Shown here: piece by piece, positions 1 to 8,163 of the stretch
Position numbering within the stretch: the first letter of the stretch is position 1
Layout: the number at the start of each line of letters is the position of its first letter
Source of the DNA: Actinoplanes couchii
GTDB lineage: Bacteria > Actinomycetota > Actinomycetes > Mycobacteriales > Micromonosporaceae
Length of the DNA stretch: 48,085 nt
Assembly: GCF_016862075.1 (NCBI RefSeq)
Contig: NZ_BOMG01000127.1
Coordinates: 1-48,085, forward strand
Direction: 5' to 3'
Translations under genes and position numbers: made by a program
The notes under the pieces: generated by a model
What the model saw: the letters and a program-made list of their open reading frames with translations, nothing else
What the model was told of the DNA's origin: nothing
Database searches by the model: none

Positions 1-321
1 GACGTCGCGGTGCACCACACCACGGCGGTGGATCGCGCCGAGGATCCCGGCCAGCTGACCGGCGAATTCGATCAGCTGGCCGTGCTCCCACGGCATCGGC
101 AGCTCGTTGAGCACGGTGCCCGGCACACAGGCGGTCACCAGCGTCCCGGGCAACTGCCGGTCGTCGAGCCGCGGCACCCCCGGCACGCCGTCGAGGAGCC
201 GCAGCATCGCCCGCTCGTTGTCCAGCCGTCCGGCCGCATCCGGCCCGAGAGGCTGTTTCTGCACCATGTCCCCGGAGCGCACCACCCGGGTGCGCGCGCT
301 GGCGTACAGCACCTCGCTCAC
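1..321 (-). CDS. Ser/Thr protein kinase, N-terminal part (cut by window edge)
   Basis: The reverse strand reads an open frame of 107 codons that runs off the left edge. It begins at a GTG (319-321) directly after the stop of the upstream gene in the same frame; no ATG is available. The visible part is a kinase N-lobe: a lysine in VQKQPLGP followed by an acidic helix residue (NERAML), then a hinge-like stretch and the catalytic-loop sequence GVVHRDV at the very edge. The activation loop and everything after it lie outside the window. The sequence style (SARTRVVR near the start, GVPGVPRL) resembles the kinase module of large actinobacterial kinase/ATPase/histidine-kinase fusion proteins, but the C-terminal domains are not visible. 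It lies 45 bp downstream of the 367-1152 gene on the same strand and may be co-transcribed with it. Confidence 0.7.
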   Translation of the reverse strand, partial: MSEVLYASARTRVVRSGDMVQKQPLGPDAAGRLDNERAMLRLLDGVPGVPRLDDRQLPGTLVTACVPGTVLNELPMPWEHGQLIEFAGQLAGILGAIHRRGVVHRDV

Positions 322-366
322 ACTCTTTGAGTTCGGTTGCCGACCGGTGGCGCTGAGGCGTCCGGG

Positions 367-1152
367 TCAGAAGCCCGGGAATACCGCCCGCAGCTGGTCG
401 AGCGTGATGTTGCCGGTCACGTCGGTGCCGTCCGGCGTGTGGGCCGGGGCGAGCCGCCCGTAGAGCAGCCGCAGCGCCGCCTCCAGCGAACCGGTGAACG
501 TGGCGGTCACCGGCAGCGTCTCGGTGGTGAGCCGGACCGCGTCGGCCACGACGATCCGGTACGGCGTGCCGCTGATCTCGATCACCGCGGGCTCCGGCGC
601 CTCCTTCGGCTTGCCGATGAATCCGAGCAGGAAGCCCAGGCCACCGGCGAGGTGCTCGGCGAGCACGTCCGCCGAGCCGGGGAGCAGCGTCACCTGCGGG
701 TCGAGACCGGCGCGGGCGTCCCAGACGTGGTTGGTGACCTCGCTGAGCCGCAGCGCCGCGAAGGCCGCGAACGGCACCGGCTCGGGCAGGAACGTCCGGA
801 CCGTCAGCTCCTCGTGCCGGTCCGCCGGAACCGACTCCAGGGCGGTGACCAGGGCCTGGTCCGACGCGATCGAGCCGCTGGCCTGCTGCTGCGGGCTGAG
901 CGCGTTCCACCTGTCCCACACGCTCTGGTTGAAGTCGGCGGCGGGCGCATCGGCCTCGCCCACCGCGGCCCGGAACCCGGCCAGGGTGATCTCGGCGCCG
1001 CTGCCCAGGTGCGACAGGACGTCGGCGACGGTCCAGTCGGCGGCTCCGGACGGGCCGGTCAGTTGGTCGTCGCCGAGCCCGGGAACAAGAGCGGCGAGGG
1101 CATCGTGCTCACTGCGCAGAGCCGCGATCGTACGTCCGGCAAGTGTCGTCAT
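367..1152 (-). CDS. Maleylpyruvate isomerase family mycothiol-dependent enzyme
   Basis: A 261-residue protein of the DinB-like/MDMPI fold, whose members use mycothiol as thiol cofactor; the substrate of this paralogue is unknown. The N-terminal four-helix region contains the family signature WTVADVLSHLGSGAE, whose histidine is a likely metal ligand, and the C-terminal half ends in the SCP2-like module typical of this family (GNITLDQLRAVFPGF). Length is normal. The ATG at 1150-1152 is preceded by GAGGTC and, six bases further upstream, by TACGCT (1159-1164), which fits a -10 box placed for a leaderless or nearly leaderless transcript. It diverges from the AraC-type gene across a 44-bp gap. A role in aromatic or thiol-adduct metabolism would be inference only. 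Confidence 0.85.
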   Translation of the reverse strand: MTTLAGRTIAALRSEHDALAALVPGLGDDQLTGPSGAADWTVADVLSHLGSGAEITLAGFRAAVGEADAPAADFNQSVWDRWNALSPQQQASGSIASDQALVTALESVPADRHEELTVRTFLPEPVPFAAFAALRLSEVTNHVWDARAGLDPQVTLLPGSADVLAEHLAGGLGFLLGFIGKPKEAPEPAVIEISGTPYRIVVADAVRLTTETLPVTATFTGSLEAALRLLYGRLAPAHTPDGTDVTGNITLDQLRAVFPGF

Positions 1153-1158
1153 GACCTC

Positions 1159-1189
1159 AGCGTAGTGAGCGGCCGGCCGCGTCTACGCT
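1159..1189. promoter_or_regulatory. Divergent -10 boxes with a central palindrome
   Basis: The 44 bp between two divergent genes hold TACGCT on the minus strand (1159-1164, six bases before ATG 1152) and TACGCT on the plus strand (1184-1189, seven bases before ATG 1197). Between them lies a perfect 12-bp palindrome gcggccggccgc (1169-1180). The spacing suits leaderless transcripts on both sides, and the palindrome could be an operator for the adjacent AraC-type regulator. Confidence 0.45.
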
Positions 1190-1196
1190 CGGCCGC

Positions 1197-2057
1197 ATGA
1201 ATCCATCGACCCCCGCGGAGTTGAGCCTCGGCACGTGGCGGCGGGATCCGGGCACGGTGGTCCGGCGGGCCGTGTCGGTGCCGCCCGGTGATGTGGGTTC
1301 GCTCACGATCTACGCCGAGTCCGAGGTGCCCGGGGTCGCCACCGACTGGACGCCGCACTCGCATCCGATGCACGAGCTGGTGTGGGTGCACCGCGGGACG
1401 CTGACCTCGCGGATCGGGAACCGGATCGTCACGGTGCCGCCCGGGTTCGGCCTGTGGCTGCCCGCCGGGGTGGTGCATGGCGGCCGGCTGACCGCGGCGG
1501 CGGTGCTGCACGACGCGTTCTTCGCCCCGGACCGGACGCCCGTCGCGTTCCCCGGGCCGACTCTGATCACCATGACCATGCTGCTGGAGTCGCTGCTGGC
1601 CCGGCTGGCCGGTACCGGGCTGGAGGCGGGGGAGCGGGCCCGTACCGAAGCCGTGGTCTTCGATGTGCTGGAACCGTCGGAGCAGCAGTTCGCGCTGGAA
1701 CTGCCGGGGGATCCGCGGATCGACCCGATCGCCGAGGCGCTGCTCGCCGACCCGTCCGACGACCGTGGCCTGCTGGAGTGGGCGGCGCATCTGGAGCTGA
1801 GCGACCGGACCATCACGCGGGCGTTCCGTGGGGCGACCGGCCTGTCGTTCGCGCAGTGGCGGCAGTCGTTGCGTATTCATCAGGCTCTGGCTCTGCTGTC
1901 CGAGGGCGCGGAGGTGGCCACCGTGTCGGAGCGGTTGGGGTACGCCCAGCCGAGCACGTTCATCGCCGCGTTCAGCCGGGTGATGAAGGTGACGCCCGGC
2001 CGCCTCGGTGTCCGGAATCCCGTATCGGGTGTCCAGACTGCCGGATTGCAGACCTAG
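1197..2057 (+). CDS. AraC-family transcriptional regulator with cupin sensor domain
   Basis: A 286-residue regulator. Residues about 30-105 form a cupin-type sensor barrel (HSHPMHELVWVHRG, then PPGFGLWLPAGVVHGG). The C-terminal ~100 residues are a double helix-turn-helix AraC DNA-binding domain (LELSDRTITRAFRGATG, FAQWRQSLRIHQALALL, then VATVSERLGYAQPSTFIAAF). The gene ends 21 bp before an IdeR-type box and 53 bp before a siderophore ABC operon. Cupin/AraC regulators often adjoin siderophore transport genes in actinobacteria, so control of iron uptake is the likely job, but the ligand cannot be read from sequence. The ATG start is seven bases after a TACGCT -10-like hexamer, so the mRNA may be leaderless. 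Confidence 0.85.
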   Translation: MNPSTPAELSLGTWRRDPGTVVRRAVSVPPGDVGSLTIYAESEVPGVATDWTPHSHPMHELVWVHRGTLTSRIGNRIVTVPPGFGLWLPAGVVHGGRLTAAAVLHDAFFAPDRTPVAFPGPTLITMTMLLESLLARLAGTGLEAGERARTEAVVFDVLEPSEQQFALELPGDPRIDPIAEALLADPSDDRGLLEWAAHLELSDRTITRAFRGATGLSFAQWRQSLRIHQALALLSEGAEVATVSERLGYAQPSTFIAAFSRVMKVTPGRLGVRNPVSGVQTAGLQT

Positions 2058-2078
2058 AGCGCGGTCATCTAGCCTCCG

Positions 2079-2097
2079 TTAGGCAAGGCAAACCTAA
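2079..2097. promoter_or_regulatory. IdeR/DtxR iron box
   Basis: The 19-mer ttaggcaaggcaaacctaa matches the DtxR/IdeR consensus TTAGGTTAGGCTAACCTAA at 16 of 19 positions, with both outer arms intact. It sits 13 bp upstream of the start of the siderophore ABC operon, so Fe(II)-loaded IdeR should repress that operon. Confidence 0.85.
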
Positions 2098-2110
2098 TTC
2101 GGAGTGATGA

Positions 2111-2932
2111 ATGTCCTTCTTACGCGGCGAGCGACTGCTGCTTCGCTACGGGAGGACGGCGGTGGTCCACGGCGTCTCGGTCGAGTTGACGCCCGGCCGG
2201 GTGACCGCCCTGATCGGCCCCAACGGCAGCGGCAAGTCCACCCTGCTGCGCGCCCTCGCCCGCCTGCACAAGGTCGACGACGGCGAGGTGACCCAGGCCG
2301 ACGGCGCGGTGTCGGCGTTCAGCGCCCGCGAGTTCGCCCGCCGGGTCACCCTCTTCGCGCAGTCCCGGCAGGCCCCGCACGGGCTGACCGTCAGCGAGGT
2401 CGTCGCGTTCGGCCGGCACCCGCACCGGCGCCGGTTCGCCGGGCCGTCCCCGGAAGACCGGTCCGCCGTCGACACCGCGATGACCGTCACCGGCGTACAG
2501 GAGATGGCCGGCCGGTCCGTCGGCGAGCTGTCCGGTGGGGAGATGCAGCGCGTCTGGCTGGCCGCCTGCCTGGCCCAGGAGACCGGCGTCGTCCTGCTCG
2601 ACGAACCCACCAACCATCTCGACCTGCGGTACCAGATCGAGACCCTCGACCTGGTCCGCGACCTCGCCGACGACCGCGGTGTCGCCGTCGGCATCGTCCT
2701 GCACGACCTCGACCACGCCGCCCGGGTGGCCGACACCCTGCTGCTGATGAGCGCCGGGCGCATTCACGCGGCAGGTGTTCCCCACGAGGTGCTCACCGCC
2801 GCGAACATCAGCGAGGTCTACGGCCTGCCCGTCGAGGTCGAGACCGATCCCCGTACCGGGCGCCTCCGCATCGATCCGATCGGACGGCACCCGGCCCGCA
2901 CCAGGAAACAACCGGTAGAGGAAAAAGCATGA
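2111..2932 (+). CDS. Siderophore ABC transporter ATP-binding protein (FecE/FepC type)
   Basis: A 273-residue ABC ATPase that powers import of ferric siderophore. Walker A is GPNGSGKST near residues 37-45, the Q-loop region is RVTLFAQSRQAPHG, the signature is LSGGEMQ, Walker B is VVLLDEPTNHLDL, and the switch histidine is in IVLHDLDHAARVAD. Together these place it in the iron-siderophore/heme/cobalamin import subfamily. The ATG at 2111 is preceded by ggag (2101-2104). It is the first gene of an IdeR-boxed operon and overlaps the following lipoprotein gene by four bases (ATGA). Because the second uptake locus at 12.0-15.1 kb has no ATPase gene, this subunit may serve both; that is inference. 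Confidence 0.93.
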   Translation: MSFLRGERLLLRYGRTAVVHGVSVELTPGRVTALIGPNGSGKSTLLRALARLHKVDDGEVTQADGAVSAFSAREFARRVTLFAQSRQAPHGLTVSEVVAFGRHPHRRRFAGPSPEDRSAVDTAMTVTGVQEMAGRSVGELSGGEMQRVWLAACLAQETGVVLLDEPTNHLDLRYQIETLDLVRDLADDRGVAVGIVLHDLDHAARVADTLLLMSAGRIHAAGVPHEVLTAANISEVYGLPVEVETDPRTGRLRIDPIGRHPARTRKQPVEEKA

Positions 2933-3969
2933 TCCGTCTCGTTGCCGCAACCGCCCTGACCGCGGTGGCCCTGACCGCCTGCGGAACCACCGAGGTCGAA
3001 CCGGCCGCCGTCAGCTCGGCCGCCCCCACGTCGCAGTCCTGCGCCGACGACACCACGACCACGTCGACCGCACCGGTCTCGATCACCGACGGTGTCGGCC
3101 GCAAGGTCGAACTCGCCAAGCCGGCCGCCCGGGTCGCCGTCCTGGAGTGGCAGCAGACCGAGGACGTGCTCACCCTCTGCCTCAACCCGGTCGCGGTCGC
3201 CGACAAGGCCGGGTACGGCACCTACGTCAAGGCCGAGAAGCTGCCCGCCGACGCCGTCGACACCGGCGAACGCGGCGAGCCCGACCTGGACGCGCTCTAC
3301 GGGGCGAACCCGGACCTGATCATCGTCGAGGCGTTCAAGGCCGACGACGAGGTGATCACCAAGCTGGAGAAGCGCGGGGTGCCGGTGCTCGCCACGGTCG
3401 GCGCCGACGCCAAGGGCCAGATCGCGAACATGAAGAAGGTCTTCTCGATGATCGGGCAGGCCACCGGGCGTACCGAGCGGGCCGATCTGGTCCTGAAGCA
3501 GTTCGACGAGCACCTGGCCGGGGCGAAGGCGAAGGTCGCCGCGGCGAACGTGACCAAGAAGGACTTCCTGTTCTTCGACGGCTGGATCGAGGGCGGCAAC
3601 GTCGTCATCCGCCCGTACGGCAAGGGTGCGCTCTTCACCGAACTCGGCGAGCAGCTCGGTCTCACTCCGGCCTGGACCGATCAGATCAACGCGGCGTACG
3701 GCAGCGGCGGTGTCGACCCGTCCTACGGTCTCGCCCAGACCGACATCGAGGGCCTGACCGCCGTCGGCAACGCCACCTTCTTCTACGGCGACGACGAGAC
3801 CCCGGACAGCTACGTCAAGGAACTGACCAAGAGCTCGATCTGGACCAAGCTGCCCGCCGTCACCGAGGGCCGCGCGTACCCGTTCCCGGCCGGTGTCTGG
3901 GGCGCCGGTGGCCCGAAGTCCAACGAAGAGGCGATCGACGCCTACGTGAACATCCTGACCACGAAGTGA
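2929..3969 (+). CDS. Iron-siderophore ABC transporter substrate-binding lipoprotein
   Basis: A 346-residue FecB/FhuD-type binding protein (periplasmic-binding-protein class III fold). The N-terminus is a lipoprotein signal peptide with lipobox LTAC, so it should be anchored on the outer face of the membrane by the cysteine near residue 17. A Thr/Ser-rich linker follows, then VSITDGVGRKVELAKPAARV, the usual start of the family domain. The ATG (2929) overlaps the ATPase stop as ATGA, so translation is coupled, and its own stop overlaps the permease GTG. The siderophore carried is not predictable; no biosynthesis genes are present nearby. Confidence 0.92.
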   Translation: MIRLVAATALTAVALTACGTTEVEPAAVSSAAPTSQSCADDTTTTSTAPVSITDGVGRKVELAKPAARVAVLEWQQTEDVLTLCLNPVAVADKAGYGTYVKAEKLPADAVDTGERGEPDLDALYGANPDLIIVEAFKADDEVITKLEKRGVPVLATVGADAKGQIANMKKVFSMIGQATGRTERADLVLKQFDEHLAGAKAKVAAANVTKKDFLFFDGWIEGGNVVIRPYGKGALFTELGEQLGLTPAWTDQINAAYGSGGVDPSYGLAQTDIEGLTAVGNATFFYGDDETPDSYVKELTKSSIWTKLPAVTEGRAYPFPAGVWGAGGPKSNEEAIDAYVNILTTK

Positions 3970-6050
3970 CCGACACCCGCGTCGCCGAGACCGGGCGGAC
4001 TGCCCGGACCGGGCGCGGCGTGGGCGGGGCGGCCGTGCTGGCCGCCCTGCTCGTCGTGGTGATCCTGATCGGTCTCTGGCACATCACCCAGGGCACCTCC
4101 GGTGTCGGCTTCTGGGATCTGCTGCGCTCGCTGCTCGGCGCCCGCGAGGACGTCGGCGGCGTGCCGATCACCGACGTGCTCACCGGCTCCCGCCTGCCCC
4201 GGATGCTGGCCGGCATCGCGGTCGGCGTGGCGCTCGGCGCGGCCGGGGCGCTGCTGCAGTCGGTCACCCGCAACGCGCTGGCCGCCCCGGACACCCTGGC
4301 CGTCACCGCCGGCTCCTACCTCGCGCTCTGCGTGGTCGCCGCGTTCGGCCTGGCCGTGCCGTTGTGGGCGTCCGGCGCGGTGGCGTTCGCCGGTGGCCTG
4401 ATCGCCGCCGCCCTGGTGCTCGGTCTGGTCGGCGCCGCCTCCGGCATCAGCACCACCCGGCTGATCCTGGCCGGATCAGCGGTGGCGATGGCCTTCGACG
4501 CGGTCAGCGCCATGCTGTTGATCCTCTTCAAGGAGAGCACCACCGGCCTGTACGCGTGGGGCAGCGGCTCGCTGGCCCAGCTGAACCTGGACGCCGCCAC
4601 CCGGGCCGCCCCGGTCGTCATCGTCACCCTGATCGCCGCGCTGCTGCTGGCCCGGCGCCTGGACGTGCTCGGCCTCGGTGACGACACCGCCGCCTCCCTG
4701 GGCGTGCCGGTGCAGACCACCCGGATCTTCGCGGTGCTCTGCGCGGTGCTGCTGACCAGCATCTCGGTGACGCTGGCCGGCCCGATCGCGTTCGTCGGCC
4801 TGGCCGCCCCGGTCGTGGTCCGGCTGGCCGCCGCCCGGATCGGCGCCCTGAACCGGCACGTCTTCCTGATCCCGGCGGCCGGCCTGGCCGGAGCGCTGCT
4901 GGTGCTGCTCGCCGACGCCGTGCTCCGCGCGGTGATGGGCGCACAGGCCGCCGCGTCGATCCCGACCGGCATCCCGACGTCGCTGCTCGGCGCGGTGGTC
5001 ATCGTGCTGCTCGCACTCCGGCTGCGCGACGTCGGCAACACCCGCGAGGCGCCCCGCGCCCAGGTCGCGGTCCGTTCCCGCCGCCGGTTCCTGACCGTCA
5101 CGATCACCGCGGCGGCACTGCTGACCGGGGCGTTCGTCGCCGGCCTGCTCTCCGGAACCCGATGGCTGCGCACCGGCGACATCATGCTGTGGCTGCAGGG
5201 CACCGCACCGAACCTGATCGACCTGGCCCTGGACGACCGGGCGCCCCGGGTGGCGGCCGCCGTCGTCGCCGGCGCGGCCCTGGCCCTGGCCGGAACCGTG
5301 GTGCAGGGCACCGTCCGCAACCCCCTGGCCGAACCGGGCGTGCTCGGCATCACCGCCGGCGCCGGCCTGGGCGCGGTGATCGTGGTGACCTCCGGGATCG
5401 CCGGTGGGCGACCGGTGCTGATCGTCACCGCGGTCGTCCTCGGGCTCGCCACGTTCGCGCTGATCGCCCTGCTGGCCTGGCGCGGCGGCCTGCTGCCGGA
5501 CCGGTTCCTGCTGATCGGCATCGGCTGCGGGTACGCGCTCAGCGACATCAGCACGTTCCTGCTGCTGCGCGCCGACCCGTGGGACACCCCGCGGATCCTG
5601 ACCTGGCTGTCCGGCACCACCTACGGGCGGACCTTCGCCGACGTGGTCCCGGTGCTGGTGGTGCTGCTCGTGGCCACCCCGGTGGTCCTGGGCATGACCC
5701 GTCAGCTGGACCTGCTGTCGATCGACGAGGACACCCCGAGGATCTTCGGCGTACGCCGGGAACGCACCCGTTTCACCCTCCTGGTGATCGCGGCGTTCGC
5801 GGCCGCGGTCAGTGTCGTCGCCGTCGGCGTGGTCGGGTTCGTCGGGCTGGTCGCCCCGCACATCGCCCGCAGTCTCGTCGGCGTCCGGCACGCCCGGATC
5901 ATCCCGGTGGCCATGCTGCTGGGCGGCCTACTGGTCTGCGTCGCCGACACCCTCGGGCGTACGGTCATCGCGCCCTCGCAGATCCCGGCCGGGCTGATGA
6001 TGGCGCTGATCGGGGCGCCCTACTTCGTCTGGCTACTGCGCCGAACGTAG
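3966..6050 (+). CDS. Fused double FecCD-type siderophore permease (FhuB-like)
   Basis: A single chain of 694 residues contains two complete FecCD permease halves, as in E. coli FhuB. The first half has LPRMLAGIAVGVALGAAGALLQSVTRNALAAPD near its start and GPIAFVGLAAPVVVRLA later; the second repeats the pattern with VVAGAALALAGTVVQGTVRNPLAEPG and VGVVGFVGLVAPHIARSLVG. Each half carries about ten hydrophobic helices, and the GxxG-A-P motifs are the expected ATPase contact. The GTG start at 3966 overlaps the stop of the lipoprotein gene (GTGA). The 3' end overlaps the convergent hydrolase gene by 18 bp. Most actinobacterial systems encode two separate permeases, as the second locus in this window does, so the fusion is a less common arrangement. 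Confidence 0.92.
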   Translation: MTDTRVAETGRTARTGRGVGGAAVLAALLVVVILIGLWHITQGTSGVGFWDLLRSLLGAREDVGGVPITDVLTGSRLPRMLAGIAVGVALGAAGALLQSVTRNALAAPDTLAVTAGSYLALCVVAAFGLAVPLWASGAVAFAGGLIAAALVLGLVGAASGISTTRLILAGSAVAMAFDAVSAMLLILFKESTTGLYAWGSGSLAQLNLDAATRAAPVVIVTLIAALLLARRLDVLGLGDDTAASLGVPVQTTRIFAVLCAVLLTSISVTLAGPIAFVGLAAPVVVRLAAARIGALNRHVFLIPAAGLAGALLVLLADAVLRAVMGAQAAASIPTGIPTSLLGAVVIVLLALRLRDVGNTREAPRAQVAVRSRRRFLTVTITAAALLTGAFVAGLLSGTRWLRTGDIMLWLQGTAPNLIDLALDDRAPRVAAAVVAGAALALAGTVVQGTVRNPLAEPGVLGITAGAGLGAVIVVTSGIAGGRPVLIVTAVVLGLATFALIALLAWRGGLLPDRFLLIGIGCGYALSDISTFLLLRADPWDTPRILTWLSGTTYGRTFADVVPVLVVLLVATPVVLGMTRQLDLLSIDEDTPRIFGVRRERTRFTLLVIAAFAAAVSVVAVGVVGFVGLVAPHIARSLVGVRHARIIPVAMLLGGLLVCVADTLGRTVIAPSQIPAGLMMALIGAPYFVWLLRRT

Positions 6051-6779
6051 AAAGTCCTCGATCAGGGCACTGATCAGTTCCGGTCGCTCGGCCACGAGCG
6101 CGTGTGAGGTCCCCGGCACCAGGCACAGCTGGGCGCCGGGGATCGACGCCGCGATCAGCAGGGTGTGGTCCGGCCGGACGGTGTCCCGGTCACCGGCCAT
6201 CACCAGCACCGGCGCGGTGATCCGGGCCAGATCCGCAGGCTTGATGTGCGGCTCGGTGGTCCACAGCCGGAACAGTTTCGCCAGCACGACGTCGGCGTGC
6301 TCCGGCCCGTCCGGGGACAGCCGGTCGTAGTGCATCCGCTCCCGATCCGGCCCTTCCTCTTTCGCCCGCCGCGGCGGTTTCAGCACGGTTCCGGGTGAGT
6401 CGGTGAAACCCGACGGGTCCAGGTTGGCGCTGATCGCGGTCAGCGACCGGACCCGCTCCGGATGGTCGAGCGCCAGCAGCAGCCCGATGATCGCCCCGTC
6501 GCTGTATCCCACGATGTGAGCGGACGGCACACCGATCGTGCCGAGATAGGCGAGCGTGTCGGCGACCATCCCCGGATAGTCGTAATCCCCGTCGATGTCC
6601 GCCGTCCGCCCGTGCCCCGGGCGCTCGAACGCGGCCACCCGATGGTCGCTGATCAGGGCGTCCGACTGGGCCCGCAACGACTCCAGCGAACACCAGCCGC
6701 CGTGCAGCAGCAGGACCGGCTCGCCGTCGCCGGTGATCTCCGAATACATGTCGGATTCTCCGATCCGCAGGTAGGGCAT
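6033..6779 (-). CDS. Alpha/beta hydrolase
   Basis: A 248-residue alpha/beta-hydrolase-fold protein. The oxyanion-hole region is LLLHGGW, the nucleophile elbow is GYSDGAI (Ser), an acid follows in VMAGDRDTVRPD, and the catalytic histidine is in PGTSHALV. Substrate is unknown; esterase or lactonase activity would be typical. The frame is open further upstream, but ATG at 6777-6779 is preferred because it is preceded by GAGGTC and a TACGCT box (6786-6791), the same 16-base leader seen at the 1152 gene. It is convergent with the permease and divergent from the PHP gene. Confidence 0.85.
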   Translation of the reverse strand: MPYLRIGESDMYSEITGDGEPVLLLHGGWCSLESLRAQSDALISDHRVAAFERPGHGRTADIDGDYDYPGMVADTLAYLGTIGVPSAHIVGYSDGAIIGLLLALDHPERVRSLTAISANLDPSGFTDSPGTVLKPPRRAKEEGPDRERMHYDRLSPDGPEHADVVLAKLFRLWTTEPHIKPADLARITAPVLVMAGDRDTVRPDHTLLIAASIPGAQLCLVPGTSHALVAERPELISALIEDFLRSAQ

Positions 6780-6865
6780 GACCTCAGCGTAGATCGCCCC
6801 GCCTATCATGGGCCGGGCAGCCCAACGGCGGGCCTGCACCGCTGTCACCCTCCGGAAGGACTGCC

Positions 6866-7660
6866 TTGACGTTCCCCGTTCTGCCCGCCGACGGTCACGT
6901 ACACAGCGAATGGTCCTGGGACGCCGGCCGGCGCGGCGCCGACATGGTCCTGACCTGCGCCCGCGCGGTCGAGATCGGCCTGCCCGCGCTGGCGTTCACC
7001 GAACACCTCGATCTCACCAGTTGGACCGACTTCACCGCCCCGCCGCTGGACGTCGACGGCTACCTGGCCGCCGTCGACCGCTGTCGGCACCGGTTCCCCA
7101 GCCTGCGCATCCTCACCGGCCTGGAACTGGGCGAGCCGCACTGGCACGCCGACGAGGTGGCGAAACTCCTCGCCGGCGGCGACTTCGAACGGGTCATCGG
7201 CTCGCTGCACACGGTCAGCACCCCGGACGGGCTGAGCGAGGCCAACAAGGCGTTCGCCTTCCTGCCCGCCGACCAGGTGATGCGCGACTACCTGCGGGAG
7301 ATCCCGAACCTGGTCGCCGGATCGGACGCCTTCGAGTCGCTGACCCACATCGACTACACGGTCCGCCGCTGGCCGGCGTCCGCGGGCCCCTTCGACCCGT
7401 ACGTGTACGAGGAGGAGTTCCGAGCGGCGCTGCGCGCTCTGGCCGACAGCGGCCGGGCCCTGGAGATCAACACGACGATCCCGCTGAGCGCGACGATCCT
7501 CGGCTGGTGGCGCGACGAGGGCGGCACGGCGGTCACGTTCGGCAGCGACGCCCACTCACCCGAAGACGTGGCCCGCGGCTTCCCCGACGCGGTGGCGATG
7601 GCCGACGCCTTCGGCTTCAAACCGGGCCCGCGGCCGTACGACTGGTGGTCCCGCGCCTGA
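6866..7660 (+). CDS. PHP-domain phosphoesterase, histidinol-phosphatase-like
   Basis: A 264-residue protein of the PHP superfamily, metal-dependent phosphoesterases. Motifs seen are DGHVHSEWSWD (first HxH metal motif), LAFTEHLD, the family's mid-protein GSLHTV, and FGSDAHSPEDV near the C-terminus, all expected metal ligands. It resembles histidinol-phosphatase of the HisK type, but no his genes adjoin it, so another phosphate ester is possible. The start is a TTG (6866) chosen because ggaagga (6853-6859) lies at ideal distance and no in-frame ATG fits. It abuts the convergent hypothetical gene end to end. Confidence 0.82.
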   Translation: MTFPVLPADGHVHSEWSWDAGRRGADMVLTCARAVEIGLPALAFTEHLDLTSWTDFTAPPLDVDGYLAAVDRCRHRFPSLRILTGLELGEPHWHADEVAKLLAGGDFERVIGSLHTVSTPDGLSEANKAFAFLPADQVMRDYLREIPNLVAGSDAFESLTHIDYTVRRWPASAGPFDPYVYEEEFRAALRALADSGRALEINTTIPLSATILGWWRDEGGTAVTFGSDAHSPEDVARGFPDAVAMADAFGFKPGPRPYDWWSRA

Positions 7661-8026
7661 TCAGCCGCCCCGGATCGTGCGGTCCGGGGCCCGCGACAGT
7701 TCGCCGTCCCAGAACTCGACGGAGTACCGCAGCCCGGCCGCGGCCAGAGCGGTCCCGAGATCGTCGAGCCGGGACGGGTCCACCACGCCGCTGAAGATCA
7801 CCGTGTCCGGGAGCTGGCGCAGTTCGAGACACACCCACTCCCGCTCGACCTCGAAGTCCGTCCACGAACTCGCCCGCACCCGCCACCCGGCGGCGGCGAA
7901 CGACGCGGCGATGGTCTTCGCGGGCGGGGAGCCGGTGAACGATCCGTACACGTTGTTGTCGAGCCCCGCCCACTCGTCGGCGAGACGTGGTCCCGGCGTG
8001 CCGCCGGAGGTGATCGCCGGCTCCAT
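7661..8026 (-). CDS. Conserved-looking hypothetical protein
   Basis: A 121-residue acidic cytoplasmic protein with no signal peptide or membrane helix. I do not recognise the family. It has alternating strand/helix character (KTIAASFAAAGWRVRASSW, DTVIFSGVVDPSRLDDLGTALAAAGL), compatible with a small alpha/beta fold. The frame is open to a GTG at 8068, but ATG 8024-8026 is preferred because TACGCT (8034-8039) lies seven bases upstream, matching the leaderless pattern of other genes in this window. Its start region is divergent from the pectate lyase gene and shares its intergenic space. Confidence 0.55.
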   Translation of the reverse strand: MEPAITSGGTPGPRLADEWAGLDNNVYGSFTGSPPAKTIAASFAAAGWRVRASSWTDFEVEREWVCLELRQLPDTVIFSGVVDPSRLDDLGTALAAAGLRYSVEFWDGELSRAPDRTIRGG

Positions 8027-8069
8027 GCGGGGAAGCGTAGGCGGAGCGTGCCGTAAATCGGAAGACACC

Positions 8070-8098
8070 TTGGCTTAACATCGATCAGTCTCTATCGT
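8070..8098 (+). promoter_or_regulatory. Putative promoter of the pectate lyase gene
   Basis: TTGGCT (8070-8075) and TATCGT (8093-8098) each match four of six sigma-70-type consensus bases and are 17 bp apart. The transcription start would fall near 8105, inside the adjacent palindrome at 8102-8119. Confidence 0.4.
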
Positions 8099-8101
8099 GC
8101 T

Positions 8102-8119
8102 GGGGAAAGCGCTTTCCCC
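8102..8119. promoter_or_regulatory. LacI-family operator (perfect 18-bp palindrome)
   Basis: ggggaaagcgctttcccc is a perfect palindrome centred on GC, the hallmark of LacI/CcpA-type operators. It overlaps the predicted start of transcription of the pectate lyase gene, so a LacI-type repressor bound here would block it. A LacI-family gene lies 2.1 kb downstream. Confidence 0.75.
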
Positions 8120-8163
8120 CCGCTTGAAGGCGCTCCGATCCCCAACATGGAAGTGAGACACCG

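Noticed and set aside
4316..5891. Long reverse-strand frames opposite the fused permease
   Set aside because: Composition is low-complexity and the plus strand encodes an unmistakable permease.
7661..8068. Longer start (GTG 8068) for the hypothetical gene
   Set aside because: ATG 8026 has the -10-like TACGCT at leaderless spacing, whereas the GTG has no properly spaced ribosome site.
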